Below, piece after piece: positions 15,669-25,038 of a stretch of 64,000 nt of DNA; position 1 is the stretch's first letter, and each line of letters opens with the position of its first letter. This DNA is from Oscillospiraceae bacterium (GTDB lineage Bacteria; Bacillota; Clostridia; Oscillospirales; Oscillospiraceae). The notes below the pieces were generated by a model. That model was not told the origin of the DNA, did not search any database, and saw nothing but the letters and a program-made list of their open reading frames with translations. The DNA lies in contig CADCHN010000005.1 of NCBI GenBank assembly GCA_902801295.1, positions 20,037-84,036 of the forward strand, in the 5' to 3' direction. Made by a program: the position numbers and the translations under genes.

Positions 15669-16379
15669 ATGGAAAACAATATCTTTCAGCGCTGGGAGCT
15701 CAAGTACCTTGTAGACAGCAGACAGCGGTCGATGCTGGAACAGTCGTTAGAGCGCCACATGCGGCCCGATCCGCACGGCGAGAGCTGCATTTGCAACGTC
15801 TATTACGACACGCCGGATTACCGCCTCATCCGACAGTCGCTGGATAAGCCGATCTACAAAGAGAAACTGCGTCTGCGCAGCTACGGACGGGTTCGTCCGC
15901 ACAATGAGGTTTTTCTGGAGCTCAAAAAGAAGTATCAAGGCGTTGTCTATAAGCGGCGCATTTCGCTCAGCGACTGGGAAGCGGAGCTCTATATGGCAGG
16001 AAGACTGCCGTTGTTGGAAGACACCCAGATCGGACGCGAAATTGACTATTTTAAGCGCTTTTACGGAAATTTGCAGCCGGCCGTCTATCTCTGTTATGAC
16101 CGCTGCGCCTATTTTTCCACAGAGGATCCCGATCTGCGCGCCACCTTCGATCGGCGCATCCGCTGGAGGCAGGAGGATATGAGCCTCACGGCTCGGCCAG
16201 GCGGACAGCATCTGCTGCAGCCGCATCAGTCGCTCTTTGAAATCAAAACAGCCTCGTCCATTCCTCTATGGCTGGTCGAGGTGCTGGAGGCCGGTGAGAT
16301 CCGGCAGGCGTCATTTTCCAAATACGGAGAGGCGTATAAAATGATTATATCAGAAAGGTCAGGTGTTTCCTGTGCTTGA
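15669..16379 (+). CDS. VTC domain protein (polyphosphate polymerase-like)
   Basis: A 236-residue soluble protein of the VTC/CYTH-like tunnel fold. Signatures are the N-terminal RWELKYLVDSRQRS, the NVYYDTPDY strand, EKLRLRSYG (basic residues lining the tunnel), LELKKKYQGVVYKRR, and the C-terminal FEIKTASSIPLWL with its acidic metal ligand. In yeast Vtc4 this domain makes polyphosphate from ATP; bacterial stand-alone versions are mostly untested. The ATG at 15669 follows an AAGGAGG Shine-Dalgarno 9 bases upstream. The next gene (DUF4956) begins 17 bp before this stop codon, so the two are coupled. Confidence 0.88.
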   Translation: MENNIFQRWELKYLVDSRQRSMLEQSLERHMRPDPHGESCICNVYYDTPDYRLIRQSLDKPIYKEKLRLRSYGRVRPHNEVFLELKKKYQGVVYKRRISLSDWEAELYMAGRLPLLEDTQIGREIDYFKRFYGNLQPAVYLCYDRCAYFSTEDPDLRATFDRRIRWRQEDMSLTARPGGQHLLQPHQSLFEIKTASSIPLWLVEVLEAGEIRQASFSKYGEAYKMIISERSGVSCA

Positions 16380-17064
16380 AACAGTTTTTTCTTCCCTCTA
16401 TAATTGCGGTACCGAGAGCGTGACCGTTTCCGTGTTCCTGCTGCTGAGTGCAGCGGCCCTTGCGCTTGGCCTTCTCCACGCTTTCGCATACGGCAAGAAT
16501 AATCCCAGCTCAAAGAGCTTTGCTGTGACGCTGGCGACACTGCCAGTCATCGTCAGTACGGTGATTTTGATGGTCAACGGCAGCATCGGCGCTGGCGTGG
16601 CGGTGGCCGGAGCTTTTTCCCTGGTTCGTTTCCGTTCGGCGCCCGGTACAGGCAAAGAGATTACGGCGGTGTTCGCCTCCATGGCGATCGGCCTTGCCTG
16701 CGGCATGGGCTGCCCGGGACTGGCGGCGCTGTTTTGCTTCATCATGTGTCTGACGGAGCTGTTGTACAGCAAAAGTCGTTTTGGCGAAAACAAGGAGCTG
16801 GAGCTCAAGAAGGTCTTGCATGTGACGCTGCCGGAGAGCCTGGAATACGCTGACATTTTTGATGATATCTTTGAAGAATACACGACGGACAGCCGCATGT
16901 TTCGCGTGAAAACCAGTAATCTCGGCAGCCTGAACCGCATCAGCTATGAAATCCGCCTGCGCAGAAAAGGCACGGAGAAGCAGCTGATCGACGCGATCCG
17001 CTGCCGCAACGGCAACCTGGAGGTCAGTCTGACGGCACAGGCTGATGAAGCAAACGATCTCTGA
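16363..17064 (+). CDS. DUF4956 domain membrane protein
   Basis: A 233-residue protein starting at a GTG with an AAAGG ribosome-binding site, overlapping the VTC gene. About four hydrophobic helices occupy the first 130 residues. The segment VAVAGAFSLVRFRSAPGTGKEITAV (read as VAGAFSLVRF then RSAPGTGKEI) is the DUF4956 hallmark. A cytoplasmic tail of about 90 residues (VLHVTLPESLEYADIFDDIF onward) resembles the small regulatory domain seen in MgtC-like membrane proteins. Constant pairing with VTC-domain genes suggests it anchors or serves the polyphosphate-polymerase-like protein; that role is inference. Confidence 0.85.
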   Translation: MFPVLETVFSSLYNCGTESVTVSVFLLLSAAALALGLLHAFAYGKNNPSSKSFAVTLATLPVIVSTVILMVNGSIGAGVAVAGAFSLVRFRSAPGTGKEITAVFASMAIGLACGMGCPGLAALFCFIMCLTELLYSKSRFGENKELELKKVLHVTLPESLEYADIFDDIFEEYTTDSRMFRVKTSNLGSLNRISYEIRLRRKGTEKQLIDAIRCRNGNLEVSLTAQADEANDL

Positions 17065-17093
17065 TCGTCTGGCTGAAAAGAAAGGAGTATACA

Positions 17094-18830
17094 ATGAAAA
17101 ACAAAAAATATATGATCGCTGTAACATTTGTCCTTGCAGCTGCACTGCTGACCGGCTGCGGGTCTGTCAAGAGCAGCGCGGAGACCGGACACGCAACATT
17201 GGTGAAGGAGACAACATCCGTGTCCGAGACCTTGAGCGTCAGCACCGAAGCCATTTCCGATCCGATCACGGTCGAGGAAGCCGTCAGCTCCGGCACTGAG
17301 CCTGAAAGCGACGAGATTCTGATCGCGCTCAGCGACAGCGAGGGCAGCGTCCGCATCACGGAGGCAGGTATCTACCGTCTGACCGGTTCACTTTCCAACG
17401 GTCAGGTCGTCGTCGAAGCGCCAGAAGACGCGAAGGTGAAGCTGATTCTCGACGGCGTCAGCATCCGCTGCGAAGGTCATGCGGCCATCTACGCGATCAG
17501 CGCGGATAAGGTGATCGTTGCCAGCGCGGAAGGCAGCACGAATCTGCTGGAGTCGGTCGGCGGCTTCGTACAGACGGATGATAACAATGTCGACGCGGCG
17601 ATCTTTGCCAAGTGCGACCTGAATCTGAACGGCGACGGCACGATCGGAATCCGGTGTGAAACAGGCCATGGCGTCGTTTCCAAGGATGATTTGAAGGTCA
17701 AGGACGGTACTGTCAGCATCAAAGCGGCCGGTCAGGGCCTCTCCGGCAAAGACGGCGTCACGATCGAGGGCGGCACAATCAGCATCGTCAGCGGCACGGA
17801 CGGTATCCATTCCGAGAACGAGGACACAGAAAAGGGGAGCATTGAGATCCTCGGCGGAAGCGTCTATATCCAGAGCGGCACGGACGGCGTGGACGCCAGC
17901 TCGTCTATACTTGTAGATGGCTGCAATCTGACCGCCGTCTCCGGCAGCAGGAACTGCAGCGACAGCTGTAAGGGCCTCAAGGCCGATGCGGATATCAACG
18001 TCAACGGCGGCGTCCTGACGGTAGCTTCTTATGACGACGCGATCCATGCCAACGGCAGCGTGACCGTGAACGGCGGCGAGATGAACCTCGCCAGCGCTGA
18101 CGATGGCATACACGCCGACAGCGAGCTCGTCATCAACGACGGCCAAGTGACCGTATCGCAAAGCTACGAGGGCCTCGAGGCGCAGGTTATCACAATCAAC
18201 GGCGGCGTCATCAGCATCGTCGCCTCGGACGACGGGCTCAACGCGGCCGGCGGCAACGACGGCTCCAATGCCCGGGGTCCGCGCGGAGGAGATCCCTTCG
18301 CTTCTGACGCTAACGCGATTCTCACGATCAATGGCGGCACGCTTTCGGTCAACGCGAACGGCGACGGCCTGGATTCCAACGGTCAGCTGATCGTGACCGG
18401 CGGAACCGTCTATGTCAGCGGCCCGACCAGCGGCGGCAACGGCGCGCTGGACTATGGCATCAGCGCCAGCATCAGCGGCGGCACCGTGATTGCGGCTGGC
18501 TCGTCAGGCATGGCGGAAAACTTCGGAGCCTCGTCTGCGCAGGGCAGCATCCTGCTGAACGTCGGCAATCAAGCGGCGGGCACTACGGTTACGATTACCG
18601 ATGACAGCGGCAAAGATCTGGCCAGCTTTAGCCCGGAGAAGAGCTATCAGACCGTGGTGATCAGCGCGGAAGGCATGACGCTCGGCGCTACTTATACCGT
18701 GACGGCCGGTTCTTACAGCGAAACCGTCACCTTGAACAGCCTGATTGTCGGTAACGGTATGGGCGGACAGATCGGCGGAGGCCCCGGCGGCCAGGGCGGC
18801 TTCGGCGAAGGACCGGGAGGCAGACGATAA
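17094..18830 (+). CDS. Cthe_2159-type carbohydrate-binding beta-helix lipoprotein
   Basis: A 578-residue exported protein. The signal peptide MKNKKYMIAVTFVLAAALLT is followed by a lipobox cysteine (LLTGC, Cys at about 22), so it is lipid-anchored at the cell surface. Residues 80-530 are built of repeated strands with GDGT, GTDGIHSEN, ASDDGLNA and NANGDGLDSNG turns, which is the right-handed beta-helix pattern of the Cthe_2159 family (described as binding acidic polysaccharide and cellulose). The C-terminal 30 residues are Gly-rich (GGQIGGGPGGQGGFGEGPGG). It lies 30 bp after DUF4956 in the same direction and probably shares its transcript. Confidence 0.85.
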   Translation: MKNKKYMIAVTFVLAAALLTGCGSVKSSAETGHATLVKETTSVSETLSVSTEAISDPITVEEAVSSGTEPESDEILIALSDSEGSVRITEAGIYRLTGSLSNGQVVVEAPEDAKVKLILDGVSIRCEGHAAIYAISADKVIVASAEGSTNLLESVGGFVQTDDNNVDAAIFAKCDLNLNGDGTIGIRCETGHGVVSKDDLKVKDGTVSIKAAGQGLSGKDGVTIEGGTISIVSGTDGIHSENEDTEKGSIEILGGSVYIQSGTDGVDASSSILVDGCNLTAVSGSRNCSDSCKGLKADADINVNGGVLTVASYDDAIHANGSVTVNGGEMNLASADDGIHADSELVINDGQVTVSQSYEGLEAQVITINGGVISIVASDDGLNAAGGNDGSNARGPRGGDPFASDANAILTINGGTLSVNANGDGLDSNGQLIVTGGTVYVSGPTSGGNGALDYGISASISGGTVIAAGSSGMAENFGASSAQGSILLNVGNQAAGTTVTITDDSGKDLASFSPEKSYQTVVISAEGMTLGATYTVTAGSYSETVTLNSLIVGNGMGGQIGGGPGGQGGFGEGPGGRR

Positions 18831-18846
18831 ATCAATATTTGATTAT

Positions 18847-18873
18847 GAGGAAGGCTTCGGCCTTCCTCTTTTT
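18847..18873 (+). terminator. Terminator of the VTC/DUF4956/lipoprotein unit
   Basis: GAGGAAGGC and GCCTTCCTC pair around TTCG, followed by TTTTT. Confidence 0.85.
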
Positions 18874-18874
18874 A

Positions 18875-18902
18875 TTGACAGTAACTGATTGCATGGTAGA
18901 AT
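18875..18902 (+). promoter_or_regulatory. Promoter of the metallophosphoesterase gene
   Basis: TTGACA (18875-18880), 16-bp spacer, TAGAAT (18897-18902), directly abutting the preceding terminator. Confidence 0.75.
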
Positions 18903-18925
18903 AAAAAACGAAAGGAGGCGTTCAG

Positions 18926-20215
18926 GTGAAGAAAACGGGATTGGCCGCACTGCTGATGGCGCTGTGTCTGATGCTCTGCGCCTGCGCCGCGTCCGGCGGT
19001 GGGAAAGAACAGAAAAGCACGTTGCCTGAAAAAGAAAGCCTCACTATCGCCATCGCCTCCGATCTTCATTATCTGTCTCCTGCGCTGACCGATAACGGCC
19101 CCTTGTTTCAGGAGGTCGTGGCTTGGGGTGACGGCAAGCTGATGCTGGATATTGAGGCGATTACCGAGGCGTTTACCGAGCAGATGATCGCCGAGCGCCC
19201 GGACCTGCTGATCCTCAGCGGCGATCTGAGCTTCAACGGGGAATACCGGAGCCATGTGGATTTGGCGGAAAAGCTGAGACGGATCAAGGCCGCCGGCGTG
19301 CAGGTTTTGGTGCTCCCCGGCAACCACGACATCTCTGTCCCAATGACCGTTCGCTTTGAAGGGGAGAGCTACGAGCGCGTGGAAAACACTGACGCGCAGC
19401 AATTTCGTGCGCTTTACAGCGAATTCGGACCTTCCGATGCGCTGAGCGTGGATGAGCTCTCTGGCAGCTATGTCTATGCGCCCTGCGAGGGCCTTCGGAT
19501 CATGATGCTGGATACAAACAGCTATATCGGCAATATCTTCCCGGAAAAGAGCTTTTCCTGGCTGGAGGAGCAGCTGAAGGAGGCAAAAATAGACGGAGCA
19601 CAGGTGATTACAGCCAGTCATCAGAACTTGTTGGCTCATAACAATCTGTTTATTTCCGGTTATCGTATCTCCAACGGAATGGAGCTGGAGGTGCTTCTCA
19701 AGAATTACGGCGTACTTGCGCACTTCAGCGGGCACATGCATATCCAGCATGCGGCAGAGGACGGCATCATTGAGGTGCTCACGTCGCCGCTTTCGCTCCC
19801 ACCCTGCCGCTACGGGCTGCTGTGCTGGGCGCCGGACAGCCTCAGCTATGAGGCCAGGAACGTGGATGTGTCGGCCTGGGCTAAGAATCAGGGCCTGACG
19901 GAAGAAAAGCTGCTGCGCTTTGACGAGTACGCGCGCGAGAGCTTTTATCAAAACTCGTACCGTCAGATCCTTACTTCCTATGCGCAGTCCGATCTGTCGG
20001 CGGAGAGTATTGAGCGCTTGGCGCGCTGCTTTGCCGAGACGAATCTTGCCTATTTCACCGGCGAGCTGCTCGACCGTGAAAAACTGTCCGAGGAGCTTGC
20101 CTTTTGGGTGGAGACAACGGGCGAGGGGATGGAGACGGCCTATCTTCGGAGCATCCTGCTCGATGACGCGCCCAACCCGCTCAAAATTGACTTTTACGCC
20201 CGGGAAAGCGGTTGA
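18926..20215 (+). CDS. Metallophosphoesterase lipoprotein
   Basis: A 429-residue exported calcineurin-like phosphoesterase. A GTG start follows AAAGGAGG. The signal peptide ends at a lipobox (LCAC, Cys about 20). Metal-binding motifs are in the standard order: ASDLHYLS (D-x-H), LILSGDLSFNGEY (GD-x2-x2-G), VLPGNHDI (GNHD), ITASHQN (H), and FSGHMHIQHA (GHxH, near residue 271). The substrate is unknown; surface enzymes of this type cleave phosphodiesters or phosphomonoesters. It has its own promoter. The C-terminal 120 residues are helical and not recognised. Confidence 0.88.
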   Translation: MKKTGLAALLMALCLMLCACAASGGGKEQKSTLPEKESLTIAIASDLHYLSPALTDNGPLFQEVVAWGDGKLMLDIEAITEAFTEQMIAERPDLLILSGDLSFNGEYRSHVDLAEKLRRIKAAGVQVLVLPGNHDISVPMTVRFEGESYERVENTDAQQFRALYSEFGPSDALSVDELSGSYVYAPCEGLRIMMLDTNSYIGNIFPEKSFSWLEEQLKEAKIDGAQVITASHQNLLAHNNLFISGYRISNGMELEVLLKNYGVLAHFSGHMHIQHAAEDGIIEVLTSPLSLPPCRYGLLCWAPDSLSYEARNVDVSAWAKNQGLTEEKLLRFDEYARESFYQNSYRQILTSYAQSDLSAESIERLARCFAETNLAYFTGELLDREKLSEELAFWVETTGEGMETAYLRSILLDDAPNPLKIDFYARESG

Positions 20216-20240
20216 CGAAGCTGCCCCAATCGGGTAAAAT
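20212..20240 (+). promoter_or_regulatory. Promoter of the GPH symporter gene
   Basis: TTGACG (20212-20217), 17-bp spacer, TAAAAT (20235-20240); the -35 overlaps the stop codon of the preceding gene. Confidence 0.75.
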
Positions 20241-20282
20241 ACAGACAGAACCGACGAAAACTGAATGAGAAAGGGTGTCAGT

Positions 20283-21683
20283 ATGGCAAACAGTTTAACA
20301 GCAACCAGCGGCATCAAGGCCCGGGATAAGATCGGCTATGCGATGGGCGACGTTGCCTCCTGCCTGGTCTTTGGTCTTACGCAGAGCCTTTTGAACAAGT
20401 ATTATACCGACGTTCTGGAAGTCAGCGTTCTCAGCGTGATGATCATGACGATCATCGCCCGCATCTGGGACGCGATCAACGATCCAATCTGGGGACGTCT
20501 GATTGACGGTGCCAAGCCGCGTTCCGACGGGCGTTATCGTCGCTGGATCAAGATTTTTGCCGTTCCCGTCGCTCTGGCTACGGTTCTGATGTTTGCCGAC
20601 GTGCGCGGCCTCGGTCAGGGCGGAAAGCTGGCCTTCATCTATGTAACCTACATCCTTTTCGGCATGCTCTATACCTGCATCAACATCCCCTACGGTTCTC
20701 TCGCGCAGGTCATCACTTCCAGCGACAAGGAGCGTTCTTCTCTGTCCGTCTTCCGCTCCATCGGCTCTACCTTCGGCGCAATGCCCGCGATGGTGCTCGC
20801 CAGCATCTGCTATGTAAAACTCGCCGACGGCACGTCCCAGATGGACTACCGTAAGGTTTTCATCGGCGTTGTGGTGATCTCCGTGCTCAGCGTTCTGGCC
20901 TATCTGCTCTGCTATGCCTGGACCAAAGAGCGCGTTGAATCCAAACCCGATCCCAAGCAGAAGGGACAGACCGCGAAGGTCATCAAAACCCTGCTCAAGA
21001 GCCGTCCCTTCATGGCGGTCAGCGTTGCAAGCATGCTGTTTCTGGCGGCTCAGATGTTCGGCCAGGGCTACAATACCTACCTCTTTGATCACTACTTCCA
21101 CAAGACCGGCCTGACCATGCTGCCGACGGTGTTCCAGTACCTGCCGGTTGCGGTCATCATGTTCTTCGCCACGCGCCTGGGCAATAAGTTCGGCCGCCGC
21201 GAGGTCTGCTCCTATGGCATCCTGCTTGCCGCGGTCTTTTACATCGCGCTCTTTGTGCTGGCGCTTTTCGGCATCACGAACGTGTGGCTGTATCTGGCAG
21301 CCTGTCTTGCTTCCGGCGTGGGCACGGCCTTCATCTTCCTGCTGATCTGGGTCATGGCCGCCGACGCGATCGACTACAACCGCGTTACGTTCGGTCTGAA
21401 CGATGAGGCCACCAGCTACGCCTTCTATTCCTTCATGCGTAAGCTGGGCCAGACGGTAGCCACCATCCTCATCAACGTCCCGCTGCTGCGCATTGGCTAT
21501 GAGGGCAGCAAGCTCCGCACCGAGGGGCTGACGTCCGAAAAGCTGCAGAGCATGTACAATTCCTCTGTCATGATCCCGGCGGTTCTGTTCCTGCTGGTGT
21601 TCCTGATTTTGCGCTTTGCCTATCCGCTGAGCAAAAAGGCGGTCGAGGAGCTGCAGGAAAAGAAAGCAGAAATCCTGAAATAA
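20283..21683 (+). CDS. Glycoside-pentoside-hexuronide (GPH) family cation symporter
   Basis: A 466-residue, 12-TM major-facilitator-type sugar symporter. The N-terminal GYAMGDVASCLVFGLTQSLL and the cytoplasmic loop motif WDAINDPIWGRLIDGAKPRS (residues about 64-83; the D-P-x-x-G core of the GPH family) are clear, followed by RYRRWI. Later blocks include AADAIDYN near residue 360. The ATG at 20283 was preferred over 20265 because GAAAGGGTG lies before it. GPH transporters import melibiose-like sugars, xylosides or glucuronides with Na+ or H+. No sugar-catabolic gene is adjacent, so the substrate is open. Confidence 0.9.
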   Translation: MANSLTATSGIKARDKIGYAMGDVASCLVFGLTQSLLNKYYTDVLEVSVLSVMIMTIIARIWDAINDPIWGRLIDGAKPRSDGRYRRWIKIFAVPVALATVLMFADVRGLGQGGKLAFIYVTYILFGMLYTCINIPYGSLAQVITSSDKERSSLSVFRSIGSTFGAMPAMVLASICYVKLADGTSQMDYRKVFIGVVVISVLSVLAYLLCYAWTKERVESKPDPKQKGQTAKVIKTLLKSRPFMAVSVASMLFLAAQMFGQGYNTYLFDHYFHKTGLTMLPTVFQYLPVAVIMFFATRLGNKFGRREVCSYGILLAAVFYIALFVLALFGITNVWLYLAACLASGVGTAFIFLLIWVMAADAIDYNRVTFGLNDEATSYAFYSFMRKLGQTVATILINVPLLRIGYEGSKLRTEGLTSEKLQSMYNSSVMIPAVLFLLVFLILRFAYPLSKKAVEELQEKKAEILK

Positions 21684-21703
21684 GCGGTTTTTCCTTGTTT
21701 TCA

Positions 21704-21732
21704 TTGACAAAACAGGAAAACGCGGCTATAAT
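21704..21732 (+). promoter_or_regulatory. Promoter of the valS T-box transcript
   Basis: TTGACA (21704-21709), 17-bp spacer, TATAAT (21727-21732): a consensus sigma-A promoter. Confidence 0.9.
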
Positions 21733-21738
21733 CCTCAT

Positions 21739-21972
21739 ATGCTGAGAAGAGCAGGAGTACGCGAAAAGCGGATCGCAGAGAGAGGGCGGTTGGTGCAAGC
21801 CCTTGTGAAGCAGCGCGGAAGGTCGGCTCGGAGCATGCGGCGTGAAGAGATGTAGCGCCGCCGTGCCGCTCGCGTTAAGAGCGTTTGAGTGCCGCAACAA
21901 GCGGAATTCAGGTGGTACCACGGTATGATTATCGCCCTGAGACAAATTGTCTCAGGGCGTTTTTTATGAAGT
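21739..21972 (+). promoter_or_regulatory. T-box leader of valS
   Basis: A transcription-attenuating T-box riboswitch that senses uncharged tRNA. The conserved antiterminator sequence GGTGGTACCACG is at 21911-21922. The terminator CGCCCTGAGAC/GTCTCAGGGCG with a T6 run is at 21932-21967. In Stem I, the codon GTC (Val) at 21822-21824 sits before GGCTCGGAG at the same place as GCC before ACTTCCGAG in the alaS leader, and is the likely specifier. Uncharged tRNA-Val would pair there and allow read-through into valS. Confidence 0.92.
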
Positions 21973-22004
21973 CTGAAAGAAACTGACAATAGAAGGAGAT
22001 TCCC

Positions 22005-24626
22005 ATGAAAGAACTACCGAAGGTGTATGAACCCCAGACCGTGGAGAAGAAAATCTACGACTTCTGGATGAAAGGCGGCTGGTTCAAGGGCGAGATCGAC
22101 CCGGAGAAAAAACCGTTCTCGATCGTGATGCCGCCCCCGAACGTGACAGGCCAGCTCCATATGGGCCACGCGCTGGACGCGGCGCTTCAGGACATCGTTA
22201 CGCGCTATAAGCGGATGCAGGGATATGCCGCGCTCTGGCTGCCCGGCGTCGACCATGCGGGCATTGCCACCCAGATCAAAGTGGAAGAGGTGCTGCGCAA
22301 GGAGGAGGGCAAGACCCGCTACGATCTCGGCCGCGAGAAGTTCCTCGAGCGCGTCTGGGATTGGAAGGGCAAGTACGGCGACCGCATCGTTGAGCAGCAG
22401 AAGAGCATGGGCGTCTCCTGTGACTGGGACCGCAGCCGCTTTACGATGGATGAAACCTGCGCCAAGGCTGTGCGCGAGGCTTTCTGCAATCTGTATGAAA
22501 AGGGTCTGATTTACAAGGGCAGCCGCATCATCAACTGGTGCCCGCATTGCCGCACCGCGCTTTCCGATGCGGAAGTGGAGTACAAGGATATGCCCGGCCA
22601 CTTCTGGCATATCCGCTATCCGATCGAGGGCTCCGACGAGGATTTCATCATCGCCACGACTCGCCCGGAGACGATGCTGGGCGACAGCGGCGTGGCCGTC
22701 AATCCTGCGGACGAGCGCTATCAGCACCTCGTCGGCAAGTACGCCATCCTGCCGCTCGTGGGCCGCAGACTGCCCATCGTGGCCGACGACTATGTGGAGC
22801 TCGGCTTTGGCACCGGCGCCGTGAAAATGACGCCCTGCCACGACCCCAACGACTACGAGGTCGGCCTGCGCCACAATCTGGAGCAGATCCAGGTCATCGA
22901 CGAGGACGCGAAGATCATGAACGGCGGCAAATATAACGGCATGGACCGCTATGAGGCGCGCAAAGCTATCGTGGCCGATCTGGAAGATCAGGGCTATCTG
23001 GTGAAAACCGAGCCCTATAGCCATAATGTCGGCTGCTGCTACCGCTGCGGCAGCGTGGTAGAGCCGCTGACGAGCCCCCAATGGTTCGTGAAGATGGCGC
23101 CGCTGGCTGAAAAGGCTATCGAGGTCGTCAAGGACGGCCGCATCCGCTTCGTGCCCGAACGCTTTACCAAGACTTATCTCAACTGGATGGAGAACGTGCA
23201 CGACTGGTGCATCTCCCGCCAGCTCTGGTGGGGCCATCAGATCCCGGCCTGGACCTGCGACGACTGCGGTCACATCACCGTCTCGCGCGAAGATCCCTGT
23301 GAGTGCGAGCGGTGCCGCGGCAAGAACATTCACCGCGAAGAGGACGTGCTGGACACCTGGTTCTCCTCTGCGCTCTGGCCCTTCTCCACGATGGGCTGGC
23401 CCGAGCAGACGAAGGAGCTCGACTACTGGTATCCGACATCCGTCATGATCACCGGCTATGACATTATCTTTTTCTGGGTGGCCCGCATGATCTTCTCCGG
23501 CATGGAGCAGATGAAGAAGGAGCCCTTCAAGACCGTCTTTATCCACGGCCTGGTGCGCGACAGTCAGGGCCGCAAGATGTCCAAGTCCCTCGGCAACGGC
23601 ATCGACCCGCTCGAGATGGTGGACAAGTACGGAGCGGACGCGCTGCGCTTCAATCTCATCACCGGCAACAGTCCCGGCAACGACATGCGCTTCTACGTCG
23701 AGAAGTGCGAGGCCATGCGCAACTTCTGCAACAAGATCTGGAACGCCTCTCGCTTCGTGATGATGAATCTCACGATCGACAAGAACGAGCTGCCTGAGAA
23801 GCTCGAAATTGAGGACAAGTGGATTCTCTCCAAGCTCAACGACGTGGTCAAAGAGGTCTGCGAAAACATGGACAGCTACGAACTGGGCGTGGCCGCAGGC
23901 AAGATCTACGACTTTATCTGGGACAGCTATTGCGACTGGTATATCGAGCTCACCAAGCCCCGTCTGAACGGCGAGGACGAAGAGAGCAAGATCGGCGCGC
24001 AGAAGGTGCTGCTGTATGTGCTGACCGAGATTTTGAAGCTGGCGCATCCCTTTATGCCCTTTATCACCGAGGAAATCTGGCAGGCGCTGCCGCACGAGGG
24101 CGAGGCGCTGATGGTCGAGCGCTATCCCGAATACCGGGACGATCTTTGCTTCCGCGATGACGAGCAGAGTTTCGAGATGGTCATGACGGCTATTAAGGCT
24201 GTGCGCGCTCGCCGCAGCGAGATGAACGTGCCGCCGTCCCGTAAGGCACATCTGCTGATCGCAACCGACCGAAAAGCCGCCTTTGAGGCCGGACGGAGCT
24301 ATATCTGCAAGCTGGCCTACGCAAGCGAAGTGAGCGTGCTGGATCACGCGCCGGAGGGCAGCGAGGGTATGGTCTCCGTTGTCACCGACAACGCACGGCT
24401 CTTTATGCCGATGGCGGAACTTGTGGATCTGGAGAAGGAAAGAGCCCGCATCTCTAAGGAACTGGCCAACGCCGAGAAGCAGCTGGCCGCACAGATCGGC
24501 AAGCTCTCCAACCAGAATTTCGTCACCCGTGCGCCGGAGGCAGTCGTCAACGCAGAGCGCGAGAAGAAAACTAAGCTCGAGGCTTTGATAGAAAATCTCA
24601 AGGTCAGCCTCGCGTCTCTCGGCTAA
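22005..24626 (+). CDS. valS: Valyl-tRNA synthetase
   Basis: An 873-residue class I aminoacyl-tRNA synthetase that charges tRNA-Val. The N-terminal [16 protein letters not shown] carries the HIGH-type motif (HMGH about residues 52-55). The class signature [11 protein letters not shown] with KMSKS is near residues 524-528. The editing (CP1) domain lies between, with the [10 protein letters not shown] motif near residues 222-231 and zinc-type cysteines (CDDCGH, CERCRG) around 420-440. The C-terminal arm is a coiled coil starting [20 protein letters not shown]. Expression is controlled by the T-box upstream; AGAAGGAGA precedes the ATG. Confidence 0.97.
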   Translation: MKELPKVYEPQTVEKKIYDFWMKGGWFKGEIDPEKKPFSIVMPPPNVTGQLHMGHALDAALQDIVTRYKRMQGYAALWLPGVDHAGIATQIKVEEVLRKEEGKTRYDLGREKFLERVWDWKGKYGDRIVEQQKSMGVSCDWDRSRFTMDETCAKAVREAFCNLYEKGLIYKGSRIINWCPHCRTALSDAEVEYKDMPGHFWHIRYPIEGSDEDFIIATTRPETMLGDSGVAVNPADERYQHLVGKYAILPLVGRRLPIVADDYVELGFGTGAVKMTPCHDPNDYEVGLRHNLEQIQVIDEDAKIMNGGKYNGMDRYEARKAIVADLEDQGYLVKTEPYSHNVGCCYRCGSVVEPLTSPQWFVKMAPLAEKAIEVVKDGRIRFVPERFTKTYLNWMENVHDWCISRQLWWGHQIPAWTCDDCGHITVSREDPCECERCRGKNIHREEDVLDTWFSSALWPFSTMGWPEQTKELDYWYPTSVMITGYDIIFFWVARMIFSGMEQMKKEPFKTVFIHGLVRDSQGRKMSKSLGNGIDPLEMVDKYGADALRFNLITGNSPGNDMRFYVEKCEAMRNFCNKIWNASRFVMMNLTIDKNELPEKLEIEDKWILSKLNDVVKEVCENMDSYELGVAAGKIYDFIWDSYCDWYIELTKPRLNGEDEESKIGAQKVLLYVLTEILKLAHPFMPFITEEIWQALPHEGEALMVERYPEYRDDLCFRDDEQSFEMVMTAIKAVRARRSEMNVPPSRKAHLLIATDRKAAFEAGRSYICKLAYASEVSVLDHAPEGSEGMVSVVTDNARLFMPMAELVDLEKERARISKELANAEKQLAAQIGKLSNQNFVTRAPEAVVNAEREKKTKLEALIENLKVSLASLG

Positions 24627-24660
24627 TCCGACATGATCCGCAAATTCAATACGATAAAAT

Positions 24661-24694
24661 GTCACTGCATAGACGCTATGCAGTGACTTTTTTT
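24661..24694 (+). terminator. Terminator-like hairpin between valS and spoIIAA
   Basis: GTCACTGCATAG and CTATGCAGTGAC form a 12-bp stem with an ACG loop followed by seven T residues. It ends only 14 bases before the spoIIAA ATG. Confidence 0.85.
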
Positions 24695-24708
24695 GCGGAG
24701 TGGACAAA

Positions 24709-25038
24709 ATGAATATCAATACCTCATTTTCGGACGGGCGGCTTACCATCTATCTGAGCGGCGAACTCGATCAGCACGAGGCGCGATCGACCAGCGAATG
24801 TATTGCGGAGCTATTGGATGAGTATCTGCCCCGCGACTGCGTGCTGGATCTGTCGGCGCTGAGCTTTATGGATTCCTCGGGCATTGCCGTTATCGTAAAG
24901 GCAAACCGGCATATCAAAACCATCGGCGGCAGACTGTGGGTAGAAAACCCGGCCAGGCAGGTGCTGCGTGTGATCGACGCGGCGGGACTGGACCGTATGA
25001 TTCCCGTGGATACCGGGAGAGTAGGAGGACTGACATGA
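24709..25038 (+). CDS. spoIIAA: Anti-sigma-F factor antagonist
   Basis: A 109-residue STAS-domain protein. Dephosphorylated SpoIIAA releases sigma-F from the anti-sigma factor SpoIIAB in the forespore. The phosphorylatable serine lies in FMDSSGIAVIVKAN (near residues 55-68). The ATG follows GCGGAG; upstream in-frame GTG is too close to the terminator. Its stop overlaps the spoIIAB start (ATGA). The gene leads the three-gene spoIIA operon, the clearest sign in the window that the organism can make, or descends from makers of, endospores. Confidence 0.93.
   Translation: MNINTSFSDGRLTIYLSGELDQHEARSTSECIAELLDEYLPRDCVLDLSALSFMDSSGIAVIVKANRHIKTIGGRLWVENPARQVLRVIDAAGLDRMIPVDTGRVGGLT

Noticed and set aside
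17400..18800. Repetitive GGC/GAC-rich DNA considered as a DNA repeat array
   Set aside because: The repetition is at protein level (beta-helix turns in the lipoprotein), with no conserved nucleotide unit.
22014..24749. 911-codon open frame opposite valS
   Set aside because: Antisense shadow of valS; composition rich in His, Leu and Val as expected for reverse-complemented coding sequence.
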